From Halochromatium roseum (GTDB lineage: Bacteria; Pseudomonadota; Gammaproteobacteria; Chromatiales; Chromatiaceae), in the NCBI RefSeq assembly GCF_016653315.1, contig NZ_NHSH01000065.1, positions 186,001 through 250,000 on the forward strand: a stretch of 64,000 nt of DNA. Reading direction: 5' to 3'. Below are positions 10,532 to 19,983 of the stretch, piece by piece. The first letter of the stretch is position 1. Each line of letters starts with the position of its first letter. The notes under the pieces are model-generated. The model saw only the letters and a program-made list of their open reading frames with translations. It searched no databases and was not told the DNA's origin. The translations under genes and the position numbers were made by a program.

Positions 10532-11790
10532 CAGCGGTCAATCTCCCCAAACACGATATCCATGGTGCCGATGATGGCGACCACATCGGCGAGCATGTGG
10601 CCCTTGGCCATCTCGTCCATCGCCGCGAGATGCGGGAAGCCGGGCGCCCGGACCTTCAACCGATACGGCTTGTTGGCGCCATCGGAGACGATGTAACAGC
10701 CGAACTCGCCCTTGGGTGCCTCAACCGCGGCGTAGACCTGACCCGGCGGTGGGCAGTAGCCCTCGGTGAAGAGCTTAAAGTGGTGGATCAGCGCTTCCAT
10801 GTCGTCCTTCATACCGACCCGAGTCGGTGGCACCACCTTGTGGTCATCGACCATCACCGGACCGGGATTGGCGCGCAGCCAATCGATGCACTGCTTGATG
10901 ATACGGTTCGACTGGCGCATCTCCTCGACGCGGACCAGGTAGCGGTCATAGCAATCGCCGTTCTGGCCCACTGGGATGTCAAAATCGACCTGATCATAGG
11001 CCGCATAGGGCTGCATCTTGCGCAGATCCCAGGCGACCCCGGAGCCGCGCAGCATCGGGCCGGTGAAGCCGAGATTCTTGGCGCGCTCGGCATCGACCAC
11101 GCCAATGCCAACGGTGCGTTGTTTCCAGATGCGGTTGTCGGTAAGCAGGGTCTCGTACTCATCGACCAGCTTCGGGAAGCGTTCGCTGAAGTCCTCGATG
11201 AAATCGAGCAAGGAGCCACTACGCGGCTTATTGAGCTTGCGCATGGTGCGCTTACCGTGCCACTTGGAGCCTTCCTCAGCGAAGCGCGGCATCTGTTCGG
11301 GCAGATCGCGGTAGACCCCGCCCGGACGGTAGTAAGTCGCATGCAAGCGCGCACCCGAGACCGCCTCATAACAGTCCATCAGGTCCTCGCGCTCGCGGAA
11401 GCAATAGAGGAAGACGCTCATCGCGCCGACATCCAGCGCATGCGCCCCGAGCCACATCAGGTGGTTGAGGATGCGGGTGATCTCATCGAACAGGGTGCGG
11501 ATGTACTGCGCGCGGATCGGCGCCTCGATGCCGAGCAACTTCTCGATCGCGCGGACGTAGCCATGCTCGTTGCACATCATCGAGACATAGTCGAGCCGAT
11601 CCATGTAGCCGATCGACTGGTTGTACGGCTTCGACTCGGCGAGCTTTTCGGTCGCGCGGTGCAGCAGACCAATATGCGGATCGGCGCGGTCGATGACCTC
11701 GCCGTCCATCTCCAGTACCAGACGCAACACCCCGTGCGCGGCCGGATGCTGGGGTCCGAAGTTCAGCGTGTAGTTACGAATCTCAGGCAT
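10531..11790 (-). CDS. nuoD: NADH-quinone oxidoreductase subunit D
   Basis: The 49-kDa-type subunit (419 residues) that forms the quinone pocket together with NuoB. The N-terminus [23 protein letters not shown] is the family signature, including the His of the quinone site. I start at the ATG that overlaps the last codons of nuoC by eight bases; an upstream GTG or TTG extension would lie inside nuoC. NuoC and NuoD are separate proteins here, not fused as in E. coli. Confidence 0.97.
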   Translation of the reverse strand: MPEIRNYTLNFGPQHPAAHGVLRLVLEMDGEVIDRADPHIGLLHRATEKLAESKPYNQSIGYMDRLDYVSMMCNEHGYVRAIEKLLGIEAPIRAQYIRTLFDEITRILNHLMWLGAHALDVGAMSVFLYCFREREDLMDCYEAVSGARLHATYYRPGGVYRDLPEQMPRFAEEGSKWHGKRTMRKLNKPRSGSLLDFIEDFSERFPKLVDEYETLLTDNRIWKQRTVGIGVVDAERAKNLGFTGPMLRGSGVAWDLRKMQPYAAYDQVDFDIPVGQNGDCYDRYLVRVEEMRQSNRIIKQCIDWLRANPGPVMVDDHKVVPPTRVGMKDDMEALIHHFKLFTEGYCPPPGQVYAAVEAPKGEFGCYIVSDGANKPYRLKVRAPGFPHLAAMDEMAKGHMLADVVAIIGTMDIVFGEIDR

Positions 11791-12514
11791 TGGCTGAGTC
11801 CTTGGCACCGGTTACGGCCGGATGCTCGTCACCGAGGTAGCGGCTGTCGTCGCGGATGACCTTGGGCACCAGTATCCGCGGCTCGATCTCGACTGGCTCG
11901 TAGACCACGCGCGCCTGCTCGGGATCGTAGCGCATCGCCACATGACCGCTGAGCGGGAAGTCTTTGCGGAACGGATGGCCGACGAAACCGTAGTCGGTCA
12001 AGATGCGGCGCAGGTCGGGATGGCCATCGAAGAGGATGCCGAAAAGGTCGAAGGCCTCGCGCTCGAACCAGTCGGCAGCGGACCAGACCGACACGACGGA
12101 CGGCACCAGTGGCTGAGCCTCACCTGTGCGCACAACTAGTCGTAGCCGCCAGTTATGCGCCAACGACAGCAGGTGGTAAACCACAGCGAAGCGCTCTGGA
12201 TGATCGATCTCGAGCTCAAGGTCACGATCAACGCCGCGACCGAAGCCGAAGTGCGATGCCTCGGTGGTCGCCCACTCCGAAAGGCCATAGGCGGCATAGT
12301 CGACCGCGCAGAGGTCGATCAACTGCTCAAAGCCAAAGTCACTGTGGTCGCGCAGTCGGGTAGCGGCTTCGATCAGCGCTGCTGCGGGCAGTTTGAGTGT
12401 CAGCTCGCCACGGTCGGCGCTGAACTCGCCGCCAACCGCCGCAAAGTCCTCGTTCAGCCGCGTCGCCAGGGCGTCGAGACGCGAGTCGCCAGTGGTCATG
12501 GTCGGATCAGACAT
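11783..12514 (-). CDS. nuoC: NADH-quinone oxidoreductase subunit C
   Basis: A 243-residue 30-kDa-type subunit of the peripheral arm. The conserved motif [39 protein letters not shown] is clear in the second half. The C-terminal 40 residues include the usual [10 protein letters not shown]. It overlaps the nuoD start by eight bases. Confidence 0.96.
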   Translation of the reverse strand: MSDPTMTTGDSRLDALATRLNEDFAAVGGEFSADRGELTLKLPAAALIEAATRLRDHSDFGFEQLIDLCAVDYAAYGLSEWATTEASHFGFGRGVDRDLELEIDHPERFAVVYHLLSLAHNWRLRLVVRTGEAQPLVPSVVSVWSAADWFEREAFDLFGILFDGHPDLRRILTDYGFVGHPFRKDFPLSGHVAMRYDPEQARVVYEPVEIEPRILVPKVIRDDSRYLGDEHPAVTGAKDSANA

Positions 12515-12549
12515 GAAATCTTGAGAGAAGTCTCGCCAGGCGTTGAGGT

Positions 12550-13026
12550 TCAGCGCGCAATCGTGTTGGTGCGACGAATCTTGTTTTGCAACTGCAGGAT
12601 ACCGTAGAGCAGCGCCTCCGCGGTTGGCGGACAGCCTGGCACGTAGACATCCACCGGCACAATGCGATCACATCCGCGCACAACAGAATACGAGTAGTGG
12701 TAATAGCCACCACCATTGGCACAAGACCCCATCGAGATCACCCAGCGTGGCTCGGCCATCTGGTCGTAGACCTTGCGCAAGGCGGGCGCCATCTTGTTGA
12801 CCAAGGTGCCAGCAACGATCATGACGTCCGACTGACGTGGACTCGGGCGGAAGATGATACCGAACCGATCCAGGTCATAACGCGCTGCACCCGCATGCAT
12901 CATTTCCACTGCACAGCAGGCAAGCCCAAAGGTCATGGGCCAGAGTGAACCAGTGCGTGCCCAGTTGATGAGCTTGTCGGCGGTCGTCGTGACCACGCCC
13001 TCTTCGAGAATGCCTTCGATGCCCAT
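12550..13026 (-). CDS. nuoB: NADH-quinone oxidoreductase subunit B
   Basis: The 158-residue subunit that carries the terminal cluster N2, the immediate electron donor to quinone. The tandem Cys pair ([10 protein letters not shown]) and the further ligands in [11 protein letters not shown] and [12 protein letters not shown] are intact. It lies between nuoA and nuoC on the minus strand, with 35 bases to nuoC. Confidence 0.97.
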   Translation of the reverse strand: MGIEGILEEGVVTTTADKLINWARTGSLWPMTFGLACCAVEMMHAGAARYDLDRFGIIFRPSPRQSDVMIVAGTLVNKMAPALRKVYDQMAEPRWVISMGSCANGGGYYHYSYSVVRGCDRIVPVDVYVPGCPPTAEALLYGILQLQNKIRRTNTIAR

Positions 13027-13082
13027 GACAGCCCCCTAAGTCAGCCGATCCAGTGTCGTGACAACATGACAGTTACGAGCGA

Positions 13083-13439
13083 TTATTCCCAGTCGAGCGC
13101 ACCCTTGCGCCACTCGTAGATGAAGCCGACGACGAGTACACCTAGGAACACAGACATAGCGACCAATCCAGCCGTTCCCAGTTCTTCAAGCACGACGGCC
13201 CAAGGAAACAGGAATGCGATCTCGAGATCGAACAAGATGAAGAGAATAGCAACCAGGTAGTAGCGCACGTCGAACTTCATGCGCGCACTCTCGAATGCCT
13301 CGAATCCGCACTCGTACGGGGCATCCTTCTCTGGGTCTGGTCGCCTCGGCCCGAGCATCATACCGAGGACGCGCGGTGCGAAGCCGATGAGAATCGCCAC
13401 GACCAGGAAAATCAAAATATGAAGATAGTCTTCTAGCAT
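13083..13439 (-). CDS. nuoA: NADH-quinone oxidoreductase subunit A
   Basis: A 118-residue, three-helix membrane subunit and the first gene of the complex I operon. The loop [34 protein letters not shown] is diagnostic, including the conserved Cys and the acidic residues of the third helix. A sigma-70-type promoter lies about 50 bases upstream. Confidence 0.97.
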   Translation of the reverse strand: MLEDYLHILIFLVVAILIGFAPRVLGMMLGPRRPDPEKDAPYECGFEAFESARMKFDVRYYLVAILFILFDLEIAFLFPWAVVLEELGTAGLVAMSVFLGVLVVGFIYEWRKGALDWE

Positions 13440-13490
13440 CCGGCGGCGACTCCAAGAAGCAGGTCGTTTTGAGCAACGAAAAGCCGGTGT

Positions 13491-13519
13491 ATGCTAGATC
13501 AAGCACCCTTTAATGTCAA
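13491..13519 (-). promoter_or_regulatory. Sigma-70-type promoter of the nuo operon
   Basis: On the minus strand a perfect -35 hexamer TTGACA (13514-13519) and a -10 hexamer TAGCAT (13491-13496) are separated by 17 bases. The element lies about 50 bases before nuoA and after the terminator of the preceding tRNA unit, which is where the operon promoter is expected. Confidence 0.75.
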
Positions 13520-13570
13520 GTATTAGACACAGGGCAATACGATGAGATTCAATAGCTTAGATGTGACCTA

Positions 13571-13607
13571 GAGAAACAAAAGGCGGCCCCACTCACGGGT
13601 ACCGCCT
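13571..13607 (-). terminator. Rho-independent terminator after tRNA-Leu
   Basis: On the minus strand AGGCGG and CCGCCT form an outer stem (inner CCC/GGG pairs add to it), followed by TTTTGTTT. It sits ten bases after the tRNA-Leu 3' end and separates the tpiA-secG-tRNA unit from nuoA. Confidence 0.8.
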
Positions 13608-13615
13608 GTCTATAT

Positions 13616-13700
13616 TGGTGCCGACGGCCGGACTCGAACCGGCACGGCTTGCGCCACTGCCCCCTCAAGACAGCGTGTCTACCAATTCCACCACGTCGGC
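13616..13700 (-). tRNA. tRNA-Leu (anticodon GAG)
   Basis: An 85-nt cloverleaf that includes an encoded CCA end. The acceptor stem GCCGACG pairs with CGTCGGC. The anticodon arm CTGTC-TTGAGGG-GGCAG shows the GAG anticodon, a long variable arm typical of class II tRNA-Leu follows, and GGTTCGAGTCC is the T loop. A terminator follows directly. Confidence 0.97.
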
Positions 13701-13854
13701 ATGTTGAACAGTATTATTACAGGTTTTTCAGCTTAGCGGTGAGTTCATATTCCCGCCAAAGCTGTCGCTGGTCAGAGCATTTATACGCTCGATCAGCCTG
13801 TCGCCGCCATCTTCACTCGCTCTAGAACGCTCGCTCGGGTCTCGCTCGCAAGAT

Positions 13855-14355
13855 TCACTCGCCCACAGGCGGCAGATCGCCACTTGAGGGCGGCTCTTCT
13901 GACGCGGGCGGCGCCGAGGCACCATCACTGGTTGCAGCTTGATCGACCGCTGGTAGCGGCAGATCACGCTCAGCAGCCGGTGAAATATCACTCGCGGGCA
14001 TCTCAGGCACAGAGGGGAGATCTCCGCTCGTAGCCGAACCGGCCGCGGGAATATCCACCGCGTCCCCAGCTGGAGCGCTCGGCACGGATAGATCGATGCC
14101 TTCCATCAAGCCGCCTGGCTCACCGACTCGGGCAGCGAAGTAGGCAAGCGCGATACTGGTCACGAAGAACAGCGTTGCGATGATCGCGGTCGATCTCGAC
14201 AAGAAGGAGCCGGAGCCCTGGGCACCAAAGACCGTCGACGAGGCGCCACTACCAAAGGCGGCACCGGCATCGGCACCCTTGCCGTGCTGGAGCAGCACGA
14301 GAGCAATCAGGCCGATTGCGAGAACCAGATGGAGGACGGTCAGTATCAGCTGCAT
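13855..14355 (-). CDS. secG: Preprotein translocase subunit SecG
   Basis: A small inner-membrane partner of SecYE. The first 75 residues show the family pattern: a helix ([23 protein letters not shown]), the [25 protein letters not shown] loop and a second helix ([18 protein letters not shown]). The protein has 166 residues, longer than the usual 75-115, because of a Pro/Ser/Ala/Asp-rich C-terminal tail of about 80 residues with no predicted structure. I start at MQLILTV; an upstream extension is not family-like. It lies between tpiA and tRNA-Leu. Confidence 0.93.
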   Translation of the reverse strand: MQLILTVLHLVLAIGLIALVLLQHGKGADAGAAFGSGASSTVFGAQGSGSFLSRSTAIIATLFFVTSIALAYFAARVGEPGGLMEGIDLSVPSAPAGDAVDIPAAGSATSGDLPSVPEMPASDISPAAERDLPLPAVDQAATSDGASAPPASEEPPSSGDLPPVGE

Positions 14356-14373
14356 TGGGTGTCTCGGTCTGCC

Positions 14374-14396
14374 GCGTGCTCTGATTAAGAGCACGC
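14374..14396 (-). other. Perfect stem-loop between tpiA and secG
   Basis: GCGTGCTCT and AGAGCACGC form a perfect 9-bp stem with a five-base loop (TAATC on the minus strand), 18 bases before the secG start. There is no U tract, so it is more likely an mRNA structure, processing site or attenuating element than a simple terminator. Confidence 0.6.
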
Positions 14397-14406
14397 CAGC
14401 TGTCAG

Positions 14407-15168
14407 TTAGACGTTAGCGTCGCCGGCCTTACAGATCGCCAGGAAGTCGCCCGCCTTGAGCGCCGCACCGCCGATGAGACCGCCATCGATATCGGGCTGT
14501 GCCATCAACTCCTGAGCATTTCCGGGTTTCATGCTGCCGCCATACAGAATCCGCATACCGGCAGCCACCTCAGTGCTCTTCTTCGCAATCCGCGCTCGCA
14601 GGAAGGCATGCACCTCTTGCGCCTGTTCAGGAGTCGCCGTCACCCCGGTGCCGATCGCCCAGACCGGTTCGTAGGCGATCACACCCTTGGCTAGGGCATC
14701 AGCGCCAGCCGATTCGAGCACTGCGTCGAGATGACGGGCCACGACCTCTTCGGTCTTGCCCTGCTCACGCTCCTCAAGGGTCTCTCCGACACAGAGGATC
14801 GGCGTCAACCCGTGAGACACGACCACGGCATACTTGCGGGCAATGATCGCATCGGTCTCCGCGTTGAAGAGGCGGCGCTCCGAATGGCCAAGGATGGCGT
14901 AGGTGCAGCCAAAGTCCTGCAGCATCGCCGCCGAGACCTGACCAGTAAAAGCACCGGACTCTTCTCGCGAGCAGTCTTGCGAGCCGTAGCGGATCGCGCT
15001 GCCTTTGAGCATGTCCTCGGCCAAGTACAGGTAGGGGAACGGCGGACAGACGGCGACCTCGGAGGCCGTGACCTCGCCGACGCCGGCCTTGATGCCGTTC
15101 AACAGCTCGACCGTTTCGGCCTTACTGCCATTCATCTTCCAGTTACCCGCGATCAGGGGCTGACGCAT
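14407..15168 (-). CDS. tpiA: Triosephosphate isomerase
   Basis: Interconverts dihydroxyacetone phosphate and glyceraldehyde 3-phosphate in glycolysis, gluconeogenesis and the Calvin cycle. The 253-residue protein has all catalytic motifs: the substrate Lys in AGNWKMNGS, the His in LGHSERR, and the Glu in [21 protein letters not shown] near the C-terminus is the phosphate-binding loop. The chosen start is [11 protein letters not shown]. Upstream codons in the same frame run into the intergenic region shared with divergent smpB. Confidence 0.97.
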   Translation of the reverse strand: MRQPLIAGNWKMNGSKAETVELLNGIKAGVGEVTASEVAVCPPFPYLYLAEDMLKGSAIRYGSQDCSREESGAFTGQVSAAMLQDFGCTYAILGHSERRLFNAETDAIIARKYAVVVSHGLTPILCVGETLEEREQGKTEEVVARHLDAVLESAGADALAKGVIAYEPVWAIGTGVTATPEQAQEVHAFLRARIAKKSTEVAAGMRILYGGSMKPGNAQELMAQPDIDGGLIGGAALKAGDFLAICKAGDANV

Positions 15169-15281
15169 GACTGTCTCCCGAAGAAATGAGCCGATCATCT
15201 TAGCGACCTACATCCACTCATGCAAGCCAGCACGTGAGAAAGATGCTTCCGTCCCGTTCGCCGGTGGCTTAGACTGTCGCT

Positions 15282-15761
15282 ATGGCAAAAGGCAAAAAGA
15301 AACCCGGCACCCCCAGCAGCACCATTGCGCTGAACAAGAAGGCCAAGCACGAGTACCACATCGAGCAACGCCTCGAGGCTGGTCTCGTCCTCGAAGGCTG
15401 GGAGGTCAAGAGCATGCGTGCCGGGCGCGTCCAGCTCAAAGAGGCCTACGTTAAGATCCTGCATGGTGAGGGTTTTTTGATCGGCTGCCATCTCTCGCCG
15501 CTCCCCTCCGCCTCCACGCACGTCGACCCTGATCCAACACGGACCCGCAAACTCTTGCTCAAGCGCACCGAACTCAGCCGCCTGATCGGCCAGACCGAGC
15601 GCGCCGGCTACACCCTGGTCCCGCTGGCCATGTACTGGCAGCGCGGTCGCGCCAAGCTTGAGATCGGACTCGCCAAAGGCAAGAAGCTCCACGACAAGCG
15701 TGCCGATGAGAAGGACCGCGACTGGCAGCGCGAGAAGGAGCGGATCTTCAAACGGCACTAG
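15282..15761 (+). CDS. smpB: SsrA-binding protein SmpB
   Basis: Binds tmRNA and brings it to stalled ribosomes in trans-translation. The 159-residue length is normal. The signature [25 protein letters not shown] and the basic C-terminal tail ([25 protein letters not shown]) are clear. It is divergent from tpiA. I found no tmRNA gene next to it. Confidence 0.97.
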   Translation: MAKGKKKPGTPSSTIALNKKAKHEYHIEQRLEAGLVLEGWEVKSMRAGRVQLKEAYVKILHGEGFLIGCHLSPLPSASTHVDPDPTRTRKLLLKRTELSRLIGQTERAGYTLVPLAMYWQRGRAKLEIGLAKGKKLHDKRADEKDRDWQREKERIFKRH

Positions 15762-15850
15762 CCCAAACGTCTCAGTGACTGCCCAGAAATTGCTTCCCGG
15801 TTTTGCAGCAACCGGTCGCAGCAGCTTCGGGAAGCAAAAGATGGACACTT

Positions 15851-15910
15851 CCTAAGCATCCACATCCTAAGCGTCCCCTTGCTAAGCGTCCCCTTGCTAA
15901 GCGTCAGTAT
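15851..15910. repeat. Four 15-bp tandem repeats over the 3' end of the CoA-binding protein gene
   Basis: Plus-strand units start at 15851, 15866, 15881 and 15896. The core cctaagcgtcccctt is nearly identical in the middle two, and the outer two are degenerate. The last unit contains the stop codon of the minus-strand gene at 15904. On the minus strand each unit holds a TAG at 15-nt spacing, here one base out of register with that gene. Confidence 0.9.
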
Positions 15911-16350
15911 TTACCCAGCAGCTTCATGATCGCCTGATGAATGCTGTGATACGACAGACCTGGCTTCAGATACATCACCGCGCAGGTACCCGTGCGCAGA
16001 TTGATCCCCTTCTCGGCCGCCAGCGCCACCGCCTCCGGTGTCTCATGCGCCATGTGGACCCAGACATCTGAGACGCCAATCTCGGCCGCACGCGCGACCC
16101 AATCGCGCGTCTCTTGCTTCGGCACCTCGATGATCACCGCCTCGGGCGTCTGCGGCAGTGCATCCAACGACGCATAAGCCTGATCGCCGTCGATGCGCTC
16201 GGCACTCACATCGACCGGATATACCGTCTTACCAAGACGCTTTAATCCCTTGTAGCTCAGGATCGGAAACGGCTTAGACGCACTGTGGCCGATCACCGCA
16301 AAGCGTTCGGCATTGAAGAAGGTTTCGTAGTTCGACGGCACGGGAAGCAT
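15904..16350 (-). CDS. CoA-binding (Rossmann) domain protein, YccU type
   Basis: A 148-residue single-domain protein. FAVIGHSASKPFPILSYKGLKRLGKTVYPVDV resembles the nucleotide-binding start of the CoA-binding fold shared with succinyl-CoA synthetase alpha. EAVIIEVPKQETRDWVARAAEIGVSDVWVHMAHET and a terminal GTCAVMYLKPG follow the small YccU-like family. The biochemical role of that family is not established. I start at MLPVPSNYETFF; eleven further upstream codons are possible. The gene end is embedded in a 15-bp tandem repeat. Confidence 0.75.
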   Translation of the reverse strand: MLPVPSNYETFFNAERFAVIGHSASKPFPILSYKGLKRLGKTVYPVDVSAERIDGDQAYASLDALPQTPEAVIIEVPKQETRDWVARAAEIGVSDVWVHMAHETPEAVALAAEKGINLRTGTCAVMYLKPGLSYHSIHQAIMKLLGKY

Positions 16351-16409
16351 CCTCAGTCGGTGTGAGACGAATGCTGCAAACAATACCTAAGTCACCAGAA
16401 AGCGGCCCG

Positions 16410-16439
16410 GGGATTCATCAACCAGGGATTCATCAACCG
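16410..16439. repeat. Two 15-bp tandem repeats downstream of the gamma-glutamyltranspeptidase gene
   Basis: The plus-strand unit gggattcatcaacc(a/g) occurs twice in direct succession (16410-16424 and 16425-16439). On the minus strand each unit reads TTGATGAATCCC and so contains TGATGA. These triplets are in the frame of the upstream ggt gene, although other bases intervene after its stop. Confidence 0.85.
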
Positions 16440-16537
16440 CCTTGTTTGACACCAAGCCAATCGCCTTTCGCCCCTCGATGAAGCCGACGCCACCAAACCA
16501 TGTCGTAAGACCGGTTCGACAGCCTCAGACAACAGGC

Positions 16538-18310
16538 TTATGGCGCTCCCGCACTAGACGGCCGCACGCGAACCGCGGCCTTGCCGATGCCACGCGGATC
16601 GCTTGCCGCCTCAACCCGGCCGCCAGCACGATCCCAGACAACGAGCTGCATGTTGCCGAAATCGTTGGCTGCGGGCCGCAAGCGATGCCCCCTGTCGACC
16701 AGCTCACGTTGCGTCGCCGCCTGGAGCGCATCGGCCTCGAACAGGATCTCATCCGGTAGGTATTGATGATGGAATCGCGGCGCCGCTACCCAGTCCTGCG
16801 GATCACCGCCTTCGATCGCGGCGAGGATGCCGTGCAACACCATGGTGATGATGCGGCTCCCTCCCGGCGTACCCAGGATCACTACCGCCTCATCAGAGGT
16901 GGCAAAGGTCGGACTCATACTCGACAGCATACGCTTCCCAGGCGCGATCGCGTTGGCCTCTCCGCCAACCAGGCCATAGGCATTGGGCACTCCGGGCTGG
17001 GCCGAGAAGTCGTCCATCTCGTCGTTCAGCAAGACACCAGTCGCGGGCGGCACAAAGCCAGAGCCAAACGGATAATTGATGCTGAGGGTCGCCGAAACCC
17101 GATTGCCCTCAGCATCAAGGACCGAGAAATGGGTGGTATCCGGACCTTCGGACTCAGTGGCCAATGGCAGGCTCGGACTCGCCTGTGTCGGATCGATCCC
17201 ACGAGCCAGACCAGCGGCATAGAAAGGATGCGTCAGCCGCTCGACCGGCACCTCGACCTGATCCGGGTCACCAAGATAGAGCGCGCGATCCCGATAGGCG
17301 CGGCGCATCACCTCGACCAGGCGATGCACCCGATCGGCATCGCTCGACGCAGGCCCGAGCCGCGCCTCCAGCGCCTCGAGCATGCCCAGCATCTGCACCA
17401 GCGCAACACCGCCTGACGAAGGTGGCGCGGCGCTGACGATTTCCCAGTCCTGATAGCGCCCGACGATCGGAGCGCGCTCGATCACCTGATAACTGGACAG
17501 ATCGTCCAAGGTCCAGATGCCGCCAGCGGCGCGGACGCCATCAACCAACGCCTTCGCGATCGGGCCTGCGTAGAAACCGGCACGCCCCTGAGCCGCAATC
17601 GCCTCGAGCACCAGCGCCAGGTCGGGCTGGCGGATGATGGTGCCGAGTTCGGGCACCTCACCATCATCGAGAAACTGTGCCGCCGCAGCTGGCGAGGCGC
17701 GCAGCACCTGCAACCGCCAAGCGGCCATGCGGCGATAGATCTCATCGACCGGGAAGCCTTCGCGCGCGAGACGAATCGCCGGCGCCAAGCTCTTGGCCAG
17801 TGGAAGCCTGCCGTAATGCTCAGCGATATGGACCAGTGCCGCCGGCTCACCAGGGATACCCGCCGCCAAGGGCCCATTCAGCGAAGCACCCACAATCAGC
17901 TCACCAGACGCATCCAGGTAGAGGTCACGATGAGCTGCCAAGGGCGCACGCTCGCGTCCATCGATCATCAGGTCCCGGCCGTTACCCGCTTGGTGCAGCA
18001 GCCAGAAACCGCCGCCGCCGATGCCAGAGCTGTAAGGCTCAACCACGGCGAGAACCGCACTCACCGCGACCGCTGCATCAAAGGCATTGCCGCCCGCTGC
18101 CATGATCGCAATACCAGCATCCGTGGCTGCCGGATGCGCTGCGGCAACCGCCATCGCCGGCGGATGTGGCGATAGATGTGGCGATAACTGGGTTAGCGAT
18201 ACCTGGGTATCGAACGACACGCCGTCCGCAGCGAGCCCATCGACCATCCCCGAGACAGGAGTCAACAGACTGGCAAACAGCAGCATCAACAGCCGAAGCC
18301 GCCGAGGCAT
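16538..18310 (-). CDS. ggt: Gamma-glutamyltranspeptidase, secreted
   Basis: Hydrolyses or transfers the gamma-glutamyl group of glutathione and related compounds in the periplasm. It is made as a precursor that cleaves itself before a Thr. The autoprocessing site is visible in GPDTTHFSVLDAEGN, and GGNAFDAAVAVSAVLAVVEPYSSGIGGGGFWLL is the N-terminal signature of the family. With the start at 18310 (MPRRLRLLMLLFASLLTPVSG) the protein has 590 residues and a signal peptide. The frame is open upstream, but a strong terminator occupies that part, so the longer start is unlikely. No clear ribosome binding site precedes the ATG. Confidence 0.9.
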   Translation of the reverse strand: MPRRLRLLMLLFASLLTPVSGMVDGLAADGVSFDTQVSLTQLSPHLSPHPPAMAVAAAHPAATDAGIAIMAAGGNAFDAAVAVSAVLAVVEPYSSGIGGGGFWLLHQAGNGRDLMIDGRERAPLAAHRDLYLDASGELIVGASLNGPLAAGIPGEPAALVHIAEHYGRLPLAKSLAPAIRLAREGFPVDEIYRRMAAWRLQVLRASPAAAAQFLDDGEVPELGTIIRQPDLALVLEAIAAQGRAGFYAGPIAKALVDGVRAAGGIWTLDDLSSYQVIERAPIVGRYQDWEIVSAAPPSSGGVALVQMLGMLEALEARLGPASSDADRVHRLVEVMRRAYRDRALYLGDPDQVEVPVERLTHPFYAAGLARGIDPTQASPSLPLATESEGPDTTHFSVLDAEGNRVSATLSINYPFGSGFVPPATGVLLNDEMDDFSAQPGVPNAYGLVGGEANAIAPGKRMLSSMSPTFATSDEAVVILGTPGGSRIITMVLHGILAAIEGGDPQDWVAAPRFHHQYLPDEILFEADALQAATQRELVDRGHRLRPAANDFGNMQLVVWDRAGGRVEAASDPRGIGKAAVRVRPSSAGAP

Positions 18311-18314
18311 CCGC

Positions 18315-18338
18315 AAAAAAAGGCCCCCAAAGGGGGCC
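18315..18338 (-). terminator. Rho-independent terminator of the ferredoxin gene
   Basis: On the minus strand GGCCCCC-TTT-GGGGGCC is a perfect 7-bp GC stem, followed by seven T residues (18315-18321). It lies 27 bases after the ferredoxin stop and ends only four bases before the ATG assigned to the gamma-glutamyltranspeptidase gene. Confidence 0.92.
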
Positions 18339-18365
18339 GCGAGAGACCGAGTCATCGGGCCAGGA

Positions 18366-18716
<351 letters not shown>

Positions 18717-18783
18717 TCAACAGCATGAACATCGTCGAGACTATCAGCGTCCACTCGCCGGCGACATTGGGATGGCGCAAAGT

Positions 18784-19260
18784 TTATCCAAACCGCTGCC
18801 GCAATGCAGCATGCACGCTCGGTGCAACGAATGCCGAAACGTCACCACCCAAGCGAGCGATCTGCTTGACCAGCGACGACGAGATATAGGCATATTGTTC
18901 GGCGGGGGTCAGAAACAGGGTCTCGATATCCGGCGCCATGCGTCGGTTCATCCCCGCGAGCTGAAACTCGTACTCGAAGTCAGACACCGCACGCAACCCG
19001 CGCATGATGACATGAACCTGCGCGGAATGGGCAAAGTCGACCAGCAGGCCTGAGAAGGGCACGACCTCGACGTTACTCATCCGCTCACACACCGATCGCG
19101 CGAGTTCGACCCGCTCATCCGCTGAGAAGGTCGGATCCTTTGCACTATCCCGCGCCACCGCGACCACCACCCGATCGAAAAGCCGAGAGGCACGATCGAT
19201 CAGATCGCTGTGACCGTTGGTGATGGGGTCAAACGATCCCGGATAGACGACAGTTCGCAA
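18784..19260 (-). CDS. coaD: Phosphopantetheine adenylyltransferase
   Basis: Catalyses the penultimate step of coenzyme A synthesis, joining 4'-phosphopantetheine and ATP to dephospho-CoA. It has 158 residues, the usual length. The nucleotidyltransferase signature [19 protein letters not shown] (T/HxGH motif) is at the N-terminus and the active-site segment [20 protein letters not shown] is in the middle. It is followed by the ferredoxin gene, as in many gammaproteobacteria. Confidence 0.97.
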   Translation of the reverse strand: MRTVVYPGSFDPITNGHSDLIDRASRLFDRVVVAVARDSAKDPTFSADERVELARSVCERMSNVEVVPFSGLLVDFAHSAQVHVIMRGLRAVSDFEYEFQLAGMNRRMAPDIETLFLTPAEQYAYISSSLVKQIARLGGDVSAFVAPSVHAALRQRFG

Positions 19261-19383
19261 GCCACAGGCCCCTACTCGAGGTTTCCACTGGAGCGGAGGA
19301 TAGCAGAATACGCCCCAGCCAATCCGTCCTGATGCGTGAGCGAGTCAGTGCGTGAGTGTGTGAGTGATTCAGTCGTCAGTCAC

Positions 19384-19983
19384 TCAGGGCGCAGCGCCAA
19401 CCTCTGCCAACGCATAGCGCACCTGCCCAGCGTGTTTGTCACGCAACCAACGCCAATCCGCGGGTAGATCAGGCAATGGCCTGGCCTGATCGGTCTCGAT
19501 ATAGACCAAGGCACCCATAGCCAGCCAGCCGTCTTGCGCCAGCTGTCGCAGGGTCGGCGCCAAGAGATCAGCGGCAAAGGGAGGATCCAAAAAGCAGACA
19601 TCGAACGCCACCGGCGACGATGTCGCCAGCCATTCCAGGGCATCAGCACAGTAGACCGTCAACTGGCGGGCACCCAGCTCCTCGGCGTTGGCCTGCAGCC
19701 TGCGCGCCACCGCTGGACTGCGCTCGAGCTGAACGACCGCCGTAGCACCCCGCGACGCCGCCTCTAGACCCAGCGCGCCGCTGCCTGCAAAGCAATCCAG
19801 ACAACGACTGCCTTCGATGATTGGCGCCAGCCAGTTGAAGAGGGTTTCGCGCACCCGGTCCATGGTCGGGCGTAGCCCTGGCTGTGCAGCAACGGGGAGC
19901 CGACGCCCGCGCCAGCAGCCGCCGATGATGCGCAGTCGCCCCGGCTCAGCCCTGGCTCGCTCAGCCCCGGCTCTGCGCGGCAT
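19384..19983 (-). CDS. rsmD: 16S rRNA (guanine(966)-N(2))-methyltransferase RsmD
   Basis: Methylates G966 of 16S rRNA. The 199-residue protein starts with the family segment [34 protein letters not shown]. It has the SAM-binding [20 protein letters not shown] and the catalytic DPPF motif ([13 protein letters not shown]). Its start overlaps the stop of the preceding M16 peptidase gene by one base. Three in-frame TGA codons, at 0, 15 and 39 nt, lie at its end in a degenerate repeat (about 19332-19386). Confidence 0.94.
   Translation of the reverse strand: [199 protein letters not shown]

Noticed and set aside
10513-11859. A 448-codon open frame on the plus strand opposite nuoD and nuoC
   Set aside because: It is antisense to firmly identified complex I genes and has a His/Arg/Asp-rich composition typical of reverse frames of GC-rich genes.
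15762-15903. Possible tmRNA gene next to smpB
   Set aside because: No tRNA-like ends, tag reading frame or CCA end are visible. The region only holds the 15-bp repeat.
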